A stretch of 64,000 bases of DNA from Oscillospiraceae bacterium (GCA_015063885.1 SVTH01000005.1:103061-167060); one strand, 5' to 3'; positions 17,867 through 30,860 are shown, counted from the first letter of the stretch. The notes: generated by a model from the sequence alone, not told the origin. Numbers and translations: made by a program.

Positions 17867-18202
17867 TTACAGATGATACTTGTTCTCCAGGTCCTCCAAT
17901 TTGACCTTCAGGTCGTGGAGCTCCTTCTTTTTCTTCAAAGCCACACGGGAGACCACAGCCGCCAGGGCAACGGAGGCGAAGAAAGCAACCACGAACAGCA
18001 GAATTCTCACCACTCTGTCGCCGCCCTCGATCTGGGTCCACACGGAGAACATATAGATGAACGCCCCGATGATCACGCCGCCGCAAAGCATATACAGAAT
18101 GTCGGACAGCATCTTCACCAGATTGTACTTCTTCTCCACCTTCAACGCCTGCTCACGGAGAACCAGGTATTGGTCTTTTGCTTTTTCTCTTTCGGATGCC
18201 AT
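17867..18202 (-). CDS. Small membrane protein downstream of gyrA
   Basis: The 111-residue protein has a charged helical N-terminus (1-28), two membrane segments (~34-53 and ~66-87) and a Lys/Leu-rich coiled-coil-like C-terminus ending LEDLENKYHL. Both ends are probably cytoplasmic. It begins five bases after the gyrA stop and shares its terminator, so it is co-transcribed with gyrA. No family is recognised. Confidence 0.7.
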   Translation of the reverse strand: MASEREKAKDQYLVLREQALKVEKKYNLVKMLSDILYMLCGGVIIGAFIYMFSVWTQIEGGDRVVRILLFVVAFFASVALAAVVSRVALKKKKELHDLKVKLEDLENKYHL

Positions 18203-18207
18203 AACAC

Positions 18208-20721
18208 TTACTCCTCAATCATGTTTTCTGTAGTTTCTTCGGAAGCCCCTTCCTCGGGGATCTCGGCCTTGGCCGCAACGTCAAAGCTGATCAGCTTTGC
18301 GTCCTCCGCCAAACGCATGACGATAACGCCGGAGGTGGGTCTGCCGTAAACGGGAACCTCGGATGCCGCCGTACGGACGATCATACCGCCGTCGGTGATC
18401 ATCATCAGGTCGTCCTCCTCCTTCACCAAGGCAATGCCGGTGAGCAGGCCCGTCTTCTCGTTGAGAACGTGGCCGCGGACGCCCATACCGTAACGCTTCT
18501 GCACGGGGAAGGATGCGATCTCACTGCGCTTGCCGTAGCCGCCCTCGGTGAGGGTCATCACCTTGCATTCTTCGTTGTCAGCCCCTTCGGGAATGACGCA
18601 GGCACCTACCAGGTAGTCTCCCTCGCGAAGCTCCATGGCGCCTACGCCCCGGGCCTGTCTGCCCATACATCTGGCGTCGGTCTCCGCAAAACGGATGGTA
18701 GCGCCGTTGTGAGAGGCGCAGAGGATGTGATCCTTGCCGCCGGTCTTATGGACAGCCAACAGCAGGTCGTCCTCGTCCAGGTTGATGGCGAACAGACCGC
18801 TCTGTCTGCGGGATTTGTATTCGATGAGCTGTACCCGCTTCATCACGCCCTTGCGGGTAATGAACACCAGGTACTCGTTCTCGGTGAATTCCTTAATGGA
18901 AAGACCTGCGGTGATCATTTCCCCTTCGGAAAGGTTCAAAACGTTCACCAGGTTGGTTCCCTTTGCGGTACGGGAGGCCTCGGGGATCTCAAAACACCGC
19001 TTGGTATACATTCTGCCCTTGTTGGAGAACAAAAGCAGCGTATCGTGGGAGTACGCCACGAACACGTTCTTCACGAAGTCCTCTTCCTTGGTGCCCATGG
19101 CGGTGACGCCCTTGCCGCCGCGTCTCTGTGCGGCGTAGGTAGCGGCGGGAATACGCTTGATATAGCCGTCGTTGGTGACGGTGATGACGCAATCCTGCTT
19201 CTCGATCAGATCCTCAATGAGGATCTCGTTCTCCACCTCCACGATGTCGGTACGTCTGTCGTCGCCGAAGCGGGCGGAAACGTCCTCCAAGTCCTCCTTG
19301 ATGATGGCAAACACTCTTGCGGGGTTGGCAAGGATGTCCTTCAAGTCCTCAATGAGGGCGTACAGGGCGTTCAAGCGGTCCTGGATCTTCTGTCTTTCCA
19401 AGCCGGTGAGCTTACCCAGGGTCATCTCCACGATGGCCTGTGCCTGGATCTCGGAAAGCCCAAAGCGGTTCATCAAGTTCTGCTTGGCGTCGGGAATGCT
19501 GGAGGAGTGGCGGATGATGTGCACCACCTCGTCGATGTTGTCGATGGCGATCATGTAGCCCTCGTAAATGTGGGCTTCCTTCTCCGCCTTGGCCAGCTCA
19601 AACCTGGTTCTGCGGACGATCACTTCTTCTCTGTGCTCGATATAGAGCTGAAGGATCTGCTTCAGGTTCAGCACCTTGGGCTCGCCCTTCACCAGCGCCA
19701 GCATATTCACACCGCAGGTGTCCTCCATCTGGGTGTACTTGTAAAGGAGATTCAAAACGATCTGGGGGTTGGCATCCTTCTTCACTTCAATGACGATGCG
19801 CATACCCTTTCTGCCGGATTCGTTACGGATGTCGGAGATGCCCTCGATCTTTTTGGTCTTCACCAGATTCACCATGTTCTCCAACAGCAGAGAACGGTTC
19901 ACCTGGTAGGGAAGCTCGGTGACGATGATGGCGGTCCTGCCCTTTTTCTCCTCAAAATGAGCCTTGGCACGGACCTTGATATGCCCCTTACCGGTCATAT
20001 AAGCCTGGTAGATCCCCGCGGTGCCGTAAATGGTACCGTAGGTGGGGAAGTCGGGTCCCTTCACGAACTGCATCAGCTCGGGAATGGAGCACTCGGGGTT
20101 GTCCATGAGATAAGAGCAGGCGTTGCAAACCTCTCTCAGGTTGTGAGGAGGCACGTTGGTGGCCATACCCACCGCAATACCCACGGAGCCGTTTACCAAC
20201 AGGTTGGGGAAACGGGCGGGGAGCACGGAAGGCTCCTTGCGGGTGTTATCGAAGTTGGGATCGAAATCCACCACGTCCTTGTCGATGTCCGCCAACATTT
20301 CGTCGGCAATTTTCGCCATTCTCGCCTCGGTATAACGGTACGCCGCAGGGGGGTCGCCGTCGATGTTACCGAAGTTCCCGTGACCGTCCACCAAGGGATA
20401 ACGCAGAGAGAAATCCTGCGCCATACGTACCATGGTGTCGTATACGGCGGAGTCGCCGTGGGGATGGTAACGGCCCAGCACGTCGCCCACCGTGGTGGCA
20501 GACTTGCGGTGAGGCTTGTCGTGGGTCAGATGGTCCTCGTACATGGCGTACAAAACACGGCGGTGAACCGGCTTGAAGCCGTCACGAACGTCCGGCAATG
20601 CACGGGCAACGATGACCGACATGGCATAGTCGATATACGCATTCTTGATCTCGTCCTCAATGCGGATATCCTTGATATGCTGTACCTCGTGGGCACTGTA
20701 ATCGTATTCTTTTTCAGCCAT
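18208..20721 (-). CDS. gyrA: DNA gyrase subunit A
   Basis: The 837-residue protein is the breakage-reunion subunit of DNA gyrase. Residues 84-98 ([15 protein letters not shown]) are the quinolone-resistance region, with Ser91 and Asp95 unmutated. The catalytic tyrosine is Tyr130 in [10 protein letters not shown]. The C-terminal domain contains the GyrA-box QRRGGKG, which separates GyrA from ParC. AAGGAG lies nine bases before the ATG. It is separated from gyrB by repeat cluster C and the GIY-YIG gene, unlike the usual adjacent gyrB-gyrA pair. Confidence 0.98.
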   Translation of the reverse strand: MAEKEYDYSAHEVQHIKDIRIEDEIKNAYIDYAMSVIVARALPDVRDGFKPVHRRVLYAMYEDHLTHDKPHRKSATTVGDVLGRYHPHGDSAVYDTMVRMAQDFSLRYPLVDGHGNFGNIDGDPPAAYRYTEARMAKIADEMLADIDKDVVDFDPNFDNTRKEPSVLPARFPNLLVNGSVGIAVGMATNVPPHNLREVCNACSYLMDNPECSIPELMQFVKGPDFPTYGTIYGTAGIYQAYMTGKGHIKVRAKAHFEEKKGRTAIIVTELPYQVNRSLLLENMVNLVKTKKIEGISDIRNESGRKGMRIVIEVKKDANPQIVLNLLYKYTQMEDTCGVNMLALVKGEPKVLNLKQILQLYIEHREEVIVRRTRFELAKAEKEAHIYEGYMIAIDNIDEVVHIIRHSSSIPDAKQNLMNRFGLSEIQAQAIVEMTLGKLTGLERQKIQDRLNALYALIEDLKDILANPARVFAIIKEDLEDVSARFGDDRRTDIVEVENEILIEDLIEKQDCVITVTNDGYIKRIPAATYAAQRRGGKGVTAMGTKEEDFVKNVFVAYSHDTLLLFSNKGRMYTKRCFEIPEASRTAKGTNLVNVLNLSEGEMITAGLSIKEFTENEYLVFITRKGVMKRVQLIEYKSRRQSGLFAINLDEDDLLLAVHKTGGKDHILCASHNGATIRFAETDARCMGRQARGVGAMELREGDYLVGACVIPEGADNEECKVMTLTEGGYGKRSEIASFPVQKRYGMGVRGHVLNEKTGLLTGIALVKEEDDLMMITDGGMIVRTAASEVPVYGRPTSGVIVMRLAEDAKLISFDVAAKAEIPEEGASEETTENMIEE

Positions 20722-20784
20722 TGGAATTTCTCCTTGTCTTTTTCAGATCTATGCTGTAAACCCCGTAAAGGGTGGAATTGCTAA

Positions 20785-21560
20785 TAATAGCACGAACTTT
20801 GTCCTGTAAACAATACTGCAGTTGGGCGCAAGAAACCACAACGTTTACGGCTGCCGCTACAGCGCCCTGCAAACGGCACCGCAGTCGCAAAACGACGTTT
20901 CAGCGGCGTTTTGTATAGGGCGCAAGAATGAGCAAAGCGTTGCGCGGGAAAACGCTACGAATAGCACAGCCGCTACCCCCGTTTGTCACTCTGAGCGAGT
21001 GCGGGATAGAGCCGTCGCGGCTGTGCACAAGGAAACAACCCGCACGAGTCGAACTTCCGCGCATGGCGTGAGCCTAAGCGGAAGGCAAAAAATGCCAAGC
21101 ATTTTTTGAGGGTATGGTACCCCATTTGCACTACCGTTTTTTCCGTTCCGTCAGTTACTATAAAACAGTTCTTGCGTTACAGAAGGGTACATCTAATTCC
21201 CAACCATATCCCTGCGGGAGGCAAGCCTCCCTTGGTTTTCTCCGCTCGGCTGCGCCTCGACTACGAAAACTTCGACTCCGCCGCGGGACAACCTTCGTTT
21301 TCCTATCCTTACACCCTTCTCCGCGGCTCCGCTCAGAATGACAGTCCTGAAGTGAGAAGGGTGAAAACGCTACGTATATCGACAACACAACCCTTTGTAT
21401 TGTCACCCTGAGCGAGTGCGGGATAGAGCCGTCGCGGCTGTGCACAATGAAACAACCCGCACGAGTCGAACTTCCGCGCATGGCGTGAGCCTAAGCGGAA
21501 GGCAAAAAATGCTAAGCATTTTTTGAGGGTATGGCTACCCCTTTGCACTACCGCCAATCC
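20785..21560 (+). repeat. Interspersed hairpin-mosaic repeat cluster C (plus orientation)
   Basis: This separates gyrA from gyrB/GIY-YIG. The cores start at about 21085 and 21501, both plus. The block with CGTTTTGTATAGGGCGCAA is at ~20909-20931. In the module after the first core, the hairpin that reads GGGGCGC/GCACCCC elsewhere reads GGGAGGC/GCCTCCC (21217-21231), a paired change. Confidence 0.85.
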
Positions 21561-21569
21561 CCATCCCCT

Positions 21570-24089
<2,520 letters not shown>

Positions 24090-24124
24090 AAAAACTGTCG
24101 TTTCTCCGTTTTTTTAAAAAAATC

Positions 24125-24397
24125 TCACAAGCCCAGATAAAGGCTGTTCAAGGAGTTTCCGTTCCGTTGCTTGTCAAACTCCAAAGAAAGGGGGTCGTCC
24201 TCCGGGATCAGCTCTCCCTTCAGTACCCTGCCGTACTGCCTGCGGATCTCTGCGTACGCATCCCTCCGCTTGAATTCCAGCTGCTTTCTCTTCTCCAGCT
24301 GACGCTCCGTCAGCCCCGGCTTGTACAAGGCTTCCTGCTCTTCACTCAGGTACTCGATGATCACAAGCTCCCCCACACGGGTGATTTTCGTCTTCAT
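24125..24397 (-). CDS. Uncharacterised small charged protein upstream of remB
   Basis: The 90-residue protein is rich in Arg, Lys and Glu (TERQLEKRKQLEFKRRDAY) with a short beta-like start (KITRVGELVIIEYL). The ATG at 24397 is preferred because AAAGGAG lies ten bases upstream; the longer frame reads poorly. It is ~35 bp before remB on the same strand, so probably in the same operon. No family is recognised. It is not the S4-domain YaaA that often sits near recF. Confidence 0.6.
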   Translation of the reverse strand: MKTKITRVGELVIIEYLSEEQEALYKPGLTERQLEKRKQLEFKRRDAYAEIRRQYGRVLKGELIPEDDPLSLEFDKQRNGNSLNSLYLGL

Positions 24398-24535
24398 GGC
24401 TTTGCCGCTCCTTTGCGTTTTTTTTTGCTCGCAAACGAGTATACAGGAAAACCAACAATTTGTCATCCCGTTTTTTTCCACGGAAAATCCCGCAAAAATC
24501 CCACTTTTTTCCGAAAAGGGGGCGATTATATAAGG

Positions 24536-24600
24536 GGGACGTTAAGGGGCTTTGCCCCTTAGGATCCCCACTCAAGGGACCCGTCCCTTGAGAATCCCGT
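24536..24600. repeat. Paired GC hairpins between genes
   Basis: AAGGGGC/GCCCCTT and AAGGGAC/GTCCCTT flank a GATCCCC linker. The same arrangement with other stems occurs at 26967-27030. Confidence 0.6.
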
Positions 24601-24619
24601 ATTGTGAGGGAAAAAATAA

Positions 24620-25857
24620 TAATAAAGCGTAAAAAACGCTACGTATAGCACACCCGCTACCCCTGTTCGTCACTCTGAGCGAGTGCGGGATAGAGCCGTC
24701 ACGGCAGCGCACAATGAAACAACCCGCACGAGTCGAACTTCCGCGCATGGCGTGAGCCTAAGCGGAAGTCAAAAAATGCCAAGCATTTTTTGAGGGTATG
24801 GTTACACATTTGCTATACCGTCTTTTCCGTTCCGTCAGTTACTAAAAAAACAGTTCTTACGTTACAGAAGGGTACATCTAACTCCCTACCATATCCCTGC
24901 GGGGCGCTCCGCACCCCTTGGTTTTGCTCCGAACGGTGCTGACGCACCTTTCCTTCTCCGCAAAACTTCGACTCCGCCGCGGGACAGCCTTCGTTTTCCT
25001 ATCCTTACCCCCTTCTCCGCGGCTCCGCTCAGAATGACAGTCCGAGGGTAAGGGTAGCAAAAACGCTACGTATATCGCAAACTTTATCCTTTTATTGTCA
25101 CCCTGAGCAAGGCAGGAAGCACAGCACTTGCAACAGGAGCACACGGCAAAATCCCTGCCGCGTCGAACTCTTATGAGTGGCGTGAGCCCGAATAAGAGTC
25201 AAAAAATGCTCGCATTTTTTGAGGGTATGGCTACACATTTGCACTACCGCTCTTCCCGTTCCGTCAGTTACTAAAAAACAGTTCTTACGTTACAGAAAGG
25301 ATACATCTAACTCCCTACCATATCCCTGCGGGGCGCTTCGCACCCCTTGGTTTTGCTCCGAACGGCACTAACGTGCCTTGCTTTCTCCGCAAAACTTCGA
25401 CTCCGCCGCGGGATTACCTTCGTTTTCCTATCCTTACACCCTTTTCCGCGGCTCCGCTCAGAATGACAGTCCGAGGGTAAGGGTAGCAAAAACGCTACGT
25501 ATAGCACAACCGCCGCCCTGCAAACGGCACTGCGGTCGCAAAACGACGCTTCAGCGGCGTTTTGTATAGGGCGCAATAAACGCAACGTTTACGGCTGCCG
25601 TTACCGCGCCCGATGGTCACCCTGAGCAAGGCGTTGTGCGGGAAAACGCTACGTATAGCAAGAACTTTATCCTTTTTATTGTCACTCTGAGCGAGTGCGG
25701 GATAAAGCCGTCGCGGCTGTGCACAATGAAACAACCCGCACGAGTCGAACTCTTATGAGCGGCGTGAGCCCGAATAAGAGTCAAAAAATGCCGAGCATTT
25801 TTTGAGGGTATGGCTACCCCTTCGCACTACCGCTCTTCCCGTTCCGTCGGTTACTTC
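24620..25857 (+). repeat. Interspersed hairpin-mosaic repeat cluster D (plus orientation)
   Basis: Three modules lie between the small charged-protein gene and recF, with core hairpins at about 24769, 25199 and 25781, all plus. The second core has a shortened loop (GCTCGC). One module carries GGTGCTGACGCACC where others have GCACTAACGTGC, a paired stem change. The CGTTTTGTATAGGGCGCAA block is at ~25557. No gene is supported. Confidence 0.85.
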
Positions 25858-25858
25858 C

Positions 25859-26956
25859 TCACACGTTCTTCGCCAGACCCTTTTCCACAAAGATCCTGTT
25901 ACTGCCGAAATATCCTTCAAACAGCTCCGTTTCGCAACCGGTGAGCACCACCTGTTTTCCGGTGATCTTATCCAGGATATACTCCCGTCTGCCCATATCC
26001 AATTCCGAAAGGATATCGTCCAGCAGAAACACCGGGTATTCTCCCGTCAGCCGCTTGGAGAGCTCCCCCTCCGCCAGCTTCAAGGAAAGCACCGAGGACC
26101 GTTGCTGTCCCTGGGAGCCGAACATCTTACAGTTCAGCCCATTCAGGTACAGGTCAAAATCATCTCTTTGAGGACCGCACACCGAAAAACCCCGGCGGAT
26201 CTCCTCTTCCATCTTCTGCCCGAACAGCACTCTGTACCGTTCCTTCAGCACCTCTGCGGTATCCTCTTCCTTGGGTACCGCCTGGCTTTTGTATTTCAGC
26301 TTCAAGTCTTCCAGCCCCGAGGACATTTCTTTTTGAAATTCCTTTGCCGCAGACTCCAGATTTGCCAGATATTTCATGCGGTTCAACGTGATGGTCCCGC
26401 TGAGGGTGGCCATCCGCTCGTGATAGACCTCCAAAAGACCCCGATCCGGGTCCTCTCCCCGCAGAACCGCATTTTTCTGCATCAGCAGTCTGCCGTACTC
26501 GTTCAGCGACGCGGCATACCTGGGAAAGGACTGGCAGATGGCCAGGTCCAAAAACCTTCTTCTGTTTTCCGAAACGCCCTTCACCAGGTCCAGGTGGTCC
26601 GGGGTGAAGATCACGGCGCGGAACAGCCCCAAATACTCGGAAAGCCGCTGTACCTTCACACCGCCCACGGAAAGCTCTCGCTTTTTCCCTTTTTCCAAAG
26701 TCAGCGCCATCCGCTTTTCCAATCCATGGGCGGAAAACAACAGCTCCGCCTTGGCACGGGTCTCACCCAGACGGATGAGCTCCCGCTCTTTTCCCCCGCG
26801 GAAGGACTTCCCCGAGGCAAAATAGAACAGCGCTTCCAGCAGATTGGTCTTTCCCGAGGCGTTCTCCCCGTAGATCACGTTCACTCCCGGGGCAAAAGAC
26901 AAGGTCTCCTCTGCGGCGTTTTTGAAATTGTATAAATACAGCTTCTCAATCTTCAT
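25859..26956 (-). CDS. recF: DNA replication and repair protein RecF
   Basis: The 365-residue SMC-like ATPase loads RecA at gaps. It has Walker A GENASGKT (residues 30-37), the ABC signature region GSQGQQRSSVLSLKLAE and Walker B PVFLLDDILSELD. Its position after dnaN matches the standard order. The yaaA-type S4-domain gene that often lies between dnaN and recF is missing here; that 172 bp gap has only hairpins. Confidence 0.97.
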   Translation of the reverse strand: MKIEKLYLYNFKNAAEETLSFAPGVNVIYGENASGKTNLLEALFYFASGKSFRGGKERELIRLGETRAKAELLFSAHGLEKRMALTLEKGKKRELSVGGVKVQRLSEYLGLFRAVIFTPDHLDLVKGVSENRRRFLDLAICQSFPRYAASLNEYGRLLMQKNAVLRGEDPDRGLLEVYHERMATLSGTITLNRMKYLANLESAAKEFQKEMSSGLEDLKLKYKSQAVPKEEDTAEVLKERYRVLFGQKMEEEIRRGFSVCGPQRDDFDLYLNGLNCKMFGSQGQQRSSVLSLKLAEGELSKRLTGEYPVFLLDDILSELDMGRREYILDKITGKQVVLTGCETELFEGYFGSNRIFVEKGLAKNV

Positions 26957-27128
26957 AACGTAATTGTATTTAAGGGGCTCTGCCCCTTAAGATCCCCGGA
27001 AGGGGGATGATCCCCCTTCACCCTGCACCTTGAAAGAAAAATATATTTTTTTCTTCATAATACAGGGTTCTTAGGGAGCGGGCTCCCTAAGCGGGGCGTG
27101 GGGCGGGCCCCACGTAAAAACGTATCCC
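26957..27128. repeat. Hairpin repeats between dnaN and recF
   Basis: Four GC-rich hairpins occur: AAGGGGC/GCCCCTT, AAGGGGGAT/ATCCCCCTT, TTAGGGAGC/GCTCCCTAA and GTGGGGC/GCCCCAC. The TTAGGGAGC unit, preceded by TACAGGGTTC, also occurs at 28646-28680 and 57316-57356. Confidence 0.75.
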
Positions 27129-28253
27129 TTAATCCTTCAGCTTCACGGGCAATACCAGATACAGGTAGGTGCCGGACTCGGAGGGGTTCTTGGGCTGAAT
27201 GACCATAGACATAAAGGCGGTGGACAGGGAGATCTTCAGGGTATCGTCCTTGCAAGCCCGAAGCGCATCCAGCAGGTATCTGTTGTTGAACCCGATCTCC
27301 AGGTCGTCTCCGTCCTTCTCGATCCGCAGATGATCGTTCACCTTGCCGTACTGGGTGGAGCAGGTGACGTGGAGGATATCTCCCTCAAAGCGGCAGCGCA
27401 GGGGGGTCTTCAACTTCTCGTCCACCAAAAGGGAAGCACGGGAAACGGACTCCTCAAAGGCTCTTCTGTCCAAGGTCACGAAGATCTTACTCTGGGAAGG
27501 GATGGCACGCTTGTAATCCAGGAACTCGCCCTCCAACAGGCGGGAGAACAACACGATATCGTCCAATTTGAAGATGACGTACTTGGCGGTGAACTCCACG
27601 CGGAGCATATCGTCGCTGTCTCTTAACAGCCTGGAAAGCTCCAAGAGCGATTTTCCGGGTACCACAAAGGAGAAGTCGTTCTCGTTATCAAAAATGCATT
27701 CCTTCTCCTCACGGAGCGCCAGACGGTAGTTATCCAGGGCCACGGCGGTGATAGAACGGTTCTCGATATGGAAAAACTCGCCCGTCAGGATAGGACGTGC
27801 GTCCACCTGGGACACCGCAAAGCAGGTAGAGGCGATGATCTCCTTCATCAGGCTCTGACTGATACAGAAGGCGTTGTCGCCCCCCAGGGTGGGCATATTG
27901 GGGAACGCCTCTGCGGTCAGACCGTGGACGGTGAAGTCACTCATGCCACCGGTGATCCGCACCATGTTCTTGTCGTCCGCCTCGAAGCTGATGTCGCAAT
28001 CGGGGAAGTTCTTCACGATGGCGGCAACCTTCTGTGCGTTCAGGATCACGGCACCCTCTTCCTTGGGGATGACCACACCTCTGGTGCGTACACCCTTTTC
28101 CAGGTCGTAGCCGCACACCGTCAGTACGTTGTCCTCCAAACGGAACAGCAGACCCTCCAGTGCGGGAAGGGTGCTCTTGGAGGAGGTGGCGGAAAGGGCA
28201 GGCTGGATCAGGTTCAAAAGAGTCTTTTTGTCGGATAAGAATTTGATTGCCAT
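27129..28253 (-). CDS. dnaN: DNA polymerase III subunit beta (sliding clamp)
   Basis: The 374-residue clamp starts MAIKFLSDKKTLLNLIQPAL and shows the three-domain beta-clamp pattern, with the C-terminal MVIQPKNPSESGTYLYLVLP segment that closes the peptide-binding pocket. The ATG at 28253 is used because AAAGGAC precedes it; eight extra upstream residues have no site. It lies directly after the origin region and before recF. Confidence 0.97.
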   Translation of the reverse strand: MAIKFLSDKKTLLNLIQPALSATSSKSTLPALEGLLFRLEDNVLTVCGYDLEKGVRTRGVVIPKEEGAVILNAQKVAAIVKNFPDCDISFEADDKNMVRITGGMSDFTVHGLTAEAFPNMPTLGGDNAFCISQSLMKEIIASTCFAVSQVDARPILTGEFFHIENRSITAVALDNYRLALREEKECIFDNENDFSFVVPGKSLLELSRLLRDSDDMLRVEFTAKYVIFKLDDIVLFSRLLEGEFLDYKRAIPSQSKIFVTLDRRAFEESVSRASLLVDEKLKTPLRCRFEGDILHVTCSTQYGKVNDHLRIEKDGDDLEIGFNNRYLLDALRACKDDTLKISLSTAFMSMVIQPKNPSESGTYLYLVLPVKLKD

Positions 28254-28384
28254 AACGTGTCGTCCTTTCGGAAACAAGAATTTTTTGAAAAAAAGAAGGT
28301 CACGGTCTTAACCGACCGCTCTGAAAAGGCTTACGCGCGTGCGCGTACCCTGCCACCTACCCATTCCTTTAAGGTACATGAATG

Positions 28385-28399
28385 TAGTAGTAGTAGTAG
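28385..28399 (+). promoter_or_regulatory. Candidate DnaA-trio element, five TAG repeats
   Basis: Five exact TAG units, with the duplex DnaA boxes to the right. This is the polarity expected for DnaA filament extension along 3'-GAT-5' on single-stranded DNA. Confidence 0.65.
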
Positions 28400-28456
28400 A
28401 GGGAGATGTTTTTGGTGGAAAAGTCCCGAAAACCCCCGTGGCGGCTTGATCTTGCC

Positions 28457-28465
28457 TGTGGATAA
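28457..28465 (-). promoter_or_regulatory. DnaA box, perfect consensus
   Basis: TTATCCACA on the minus strand. Confidence 0.85.
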
Positions 28466-28497
28466 CTCCTTTTGCGGGCGGTGGAAAAGCCCATGGG

Positions 28498-28527
28498 TTG
28501 TCCACAAAACTCCACAAACTATCCACA
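28498..28527 (+). promoter_or_regulatory. Pair of DnaA boxes with one mismatch each
   Basis: TTGTCCACA (28498-28506) and CTATCCACA (28519-28527), 21 bp apart, with a weak ACTCCACA site between them. Confidence 0.75.
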
Positions 28528-28547
28528 TTTTTCGACGGGGGGTACGC

Positions 28548-28625
28548 TTAAGAACCTTTCTTGAAAGAAAGGTTCTTAAGAATCTCCAAAGAACTTTTCC
28601 TGCCGAAAACTGACGTTTTCGGGAG
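28548..28625 (+). repeat. Two-hairpin element, copy 1
   Basis: The first hairpin is TTAAGAACCTTTC/GAAAGGTTCTTAA. A linker follows, then the second hairpin CCGAAAAC/GTTTTCGG. Copies with the same second hairpin but other first stems are at 33632, 52280 and 57226. Confidence 0.75.
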
Positions 28626-28645
28626 AATTTTTTATTTTTTTCTTC

Positions 28646-28716
28646 ATAATACAGGGTTCTTAGGGAGCGGGCTCCCTAAGCGGGAGTTTAAGAGGGCAGA
28701 GCCCTCTTCGTACCTA
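28646..28716. repeat. TTAGGGAGC hairpin repeat next to the dnaA stop
   Basis: TTAGGGAGC/GCTCCCTAA is followed by AGAGGGC/GCCCTCT. It may also serve as the dnaA terminator. Confidence 0.6.
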
Positions 28717-28717
28717 T

Positions 28718-30043
28718 TTACCCCTGCGTAATCTCTTCGATGGTGTGAGCGATCTCACGGGCGAAGATGGGATCGGTGACCACCTTTTGCTCCATGACGT
28801 TGATGGAGTTGATGATGGTGGTGTGATCCTTCCGTTTAAACAGCTCGGCGATCTGCTTCTGGGAGTAGTTGGTGGTCTTCCGCACCATATAGACGGCGAA
28901 ATGTCTTGCGTTTGCGATGTTGGCGGTGCGTTTGTTCCCCAGGATGTCCTCGATGGAGACCATATATTTCTTTGCGGAATACTCCAGCACCTTTTCGAAC
29001 ATACTGTCCTCGGTGGCCTTGGTCTTCAAGAACTCGCTCAAAACCAGCTCGGCGATCTTCACGGTGCATTTATCACCGGTTAAGAAGCAATGTGCACGGA
29101 GCTTTTTGATGGCCCCTTCGATCTGACGGATGTTTCGGGTGATGTTTTCCGCCAGGTAGGTGAGCACGGAAAAATCTAAGTCGAAGCCGAAATCCAGTGC
29201 TTTCCTGCGGAAGATAGCGGTACGCAGCTCCAGATCCGGGGGTTGGATGTCCGCCACCAGGCCCATAGAGAACCTGCCGCGGAGACGGTCTTCTAAGTTG
29301 TCGATCCGTTCCGGCGCCACGTCGGAGGCGATGATCAGCTGCTTGTTCTGACGGAACAGCGTCTCAAAGGTGTGGAAGAACTCCTCCTGCACCGCGATCT
29401 TACCGGAAATGAACTGAATATCGTCCACCAACAGCACGTCCACACTGCGGTACTTATCACGGAGTGCGGCGGGGTTGTGCTGGGCAAGGGACTCGATCAT
29501 GTCGATGGTGAACTCCTCGCCTGTGACGTAGAGAATGGAATACTCCGGATGATCCTCACGGAGCTTGGCCATAATGGCGTATAACAGGTGGGTCTTTCCC
29601 AAGCCGGAGGGGCCGTAAAGATACAGCGGGTTGTTCAGATGGAAGGGATTCTTCGCCACCGCCATGGAGGCAGTCTGTGCCAGCTGGTTGGATTTGCCCA
29701 CGATGAAGGTCTCAAAGGTGTAATCCGGGTTGAAGCGGGTGTGGTAAGCGTTCTTCTGCTTTTCCGGCTCCGGAGGGGGGGCTTCTTTTTCCTTCACGTC
29801 CTCGGGGGAGATGAACTTAACGTCCACCGCCACGCCCAGTACGGAAGCGAAGGTCTGTGCCAGAACGGCGCTGTAATTGGCCTCCACAAACAGCTTACGG
29901 GAAGCGGGGAAGGACAGGATCACTTCCGAGCCGGAGATCTCAATAATCTCCATTTTATCAAACCAAAGGGTGATGATGGTGGAGGCGTACTGCTTCTTCA
30001 GCTCCTCCAAAATAATGTTTTTCAGCTCAGCAAACTGGTCCAT
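28718..30043 (-). CDS. dnaA: Chromosomal replication initiator DnaA
   Basis: The 441-residue initiator has N-terminal domain I (1-~80), a Glu/Pro-rich linker (~81-100), the AAA+ domain with Walker A GPSGLGKT (144-151) and Walker B VLLVDDIQF (203-211), and the helix-turn-helix domain IV ending in the FKRKDHTTIINS signature. The ATG at 30043 follows AAAGGAG; the upstream frame extension is the promoter region. A sigma-A promoter lies ~50 bp upstream. It is the first gene of the origin cluster on the minus strand. Confidence 0.98.
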   Translation of the reverse strand: MDQFAELKNIILEELKKQYASTIITLWFDKMEIIEISGSEVILSFPASRKLFVEANYSAVLAQTFASVLGVAVDVKFISPEDVKEKEAPPPEPEKQKNAYHTRFNPDYTFETFIVGKSNQLAQTASMAVAKNPFHLNNPLYLYGPSGLGKTHLLYAIMAKLREDHPEYSILYVTGEEFTIDMIESLAQHNPAALRDKYRSVDVLLVDDIQFISGKIAVQEEFFHTFETLFRQNKQLIIASDVAPERIDNLEDRLRGRFSMGLVADIQPPDLELRTAIFRRKALDFGFDLDFSVLTYLAENITRNIRQIEGAIKKLRAHCFLTGDKCTVKIAELVLSEFLKTKATEDSMFEKVLEYSAKKYMVSIEDILGNKRTANIANARHFAVYMVRKTTNYSQKQIAELFKRKDHTTIINSINVMEQKVVTDPIFAREIAHTIEEITQG

Positions 30044-30092
30044 AAACACGCTCCTTTCCGCACCCGAAAAAATAGGGACACTCAGATGTAAT

Positions 30093-30121
30093 ATTATATA
30101 ATATTTTAGTAAGAAAATCAA
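30093..30121 (-). promoter_or_regulatory. Promoter of dnaA
   Basis: On the minus strand TTGATT and TATAAT are separated by 17 bp, with an A/T-rich spacer. Confidence 0.8.
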
Positions 30122-30164
30122 GAGATACGGGGAATTTTCTTGCTAAAAACAAAGGATTTTTTCA

Positions 30165-30860
30165 GGGGAAAAGCGGTAGTGCAAATGTGTAACCATACCC
30201 TCAAAAAATGCTAAGCATTTTTTGCCTCTTATTCGGGCTCACGCCGCTCATAAGAGTTCGACGCGGCAGGGATTTTGCCGTGTGCTCCTATGGAAACTAC
30301 TGTGCTCCCTGCCTTGCTCAGAGTGACAATACAAGGGGTAGCGGTTGTGCTATACGTAGCGTTTTTGCCGTTCTTTTCCTTGGACTGTCATTCTGAGCGG
30401 AGCCGCGGAGAAGGGGGCAAGGATAGGAAAGAAAAGGCTGTCCCGCGGCGGAGTCGAAGTTTTGCGGAGAAAGCAAGGTGCGTCAGCACCGTTCGGAGCA
30501 AAACCAAGGGGTGCGGAGCGCCCCGCAGGGATATGGTAGGGAATTAGATGTACCCTTTCTGTAACGTAAGAACTGTTTTAAGTAACTGACGGAACGAAAA
30601 AAGCGGTAGTGCAAATGTGTAACCATACCCTCAAAAAATGCTAAGCATTTTTTGACTCTTATTCGGGCTCACGCCGCTCATAAGAGTTCGACTCGTGCGG
30701 GTTGTTTCATTGTGCACAGCCGCGACGGCTCTATCCCGCACTCGCTCAGGGTGACAATACAAGGGGTTGTGTTGTCGACATACGTAGCGTTTTTCCCATT
30801 CCTTCCTTTAGGATGACAGTGCCCTTGCGGTTGTGCTATACGCAGCGTTTTTTTGCGACT
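30165..30860 (-). repeat. Interspersed hairpin-mosaic repeat cluster E (minus orientation)
   Basis: This is the first cluster right of oriC. Its cores, at about 30194 and 30621, are on the minus strand, the reverse of all clusters to the left. The second module uses the CTCTTAT/ATAAGAG stem joined to the GTGCGGG/CCCGCAC stem, a recombined combination. It lies upstream of dnaA and nusB. Confidence 0.85.

Larger units (their letters stand above)
28254..28717. other. oriC: Replication origin region (oriC) between dnaA and dnaN
   Basis: The intergenic region contains DnaA boxes (TGTGGATAA at 28457, TTGTCCACA at 28498, CTATCCACA at 28519) and weaker sites (TTTTCCACC on the minus strand at ~28417 and ~28481). 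Five consecutive TAG triplets lie at 28385-28399, left of the boxes. That matches the DnaA-trio arrangement described in Bacillus, where trios lie between the duplex boxes and the unwinding site. The right side holds hairpin repeats (28548-28680). The repeat orientation switch in the window also centres here. Confidence 0.85.

Noticed and set aside
18208..20721. Alternative identity as topoisomerase IV subunit A (parC)
   Set aside because: The GyrA-box QRRGGKG and the origin-proximal location with gyrB fit GyrA.
20722..20790. Promoter for gyrA with TTGTTT and TATTAT, 18 bp spacer
   Set aside because: It overlaps repeat-derived sequence and is too weak to list as a feature.
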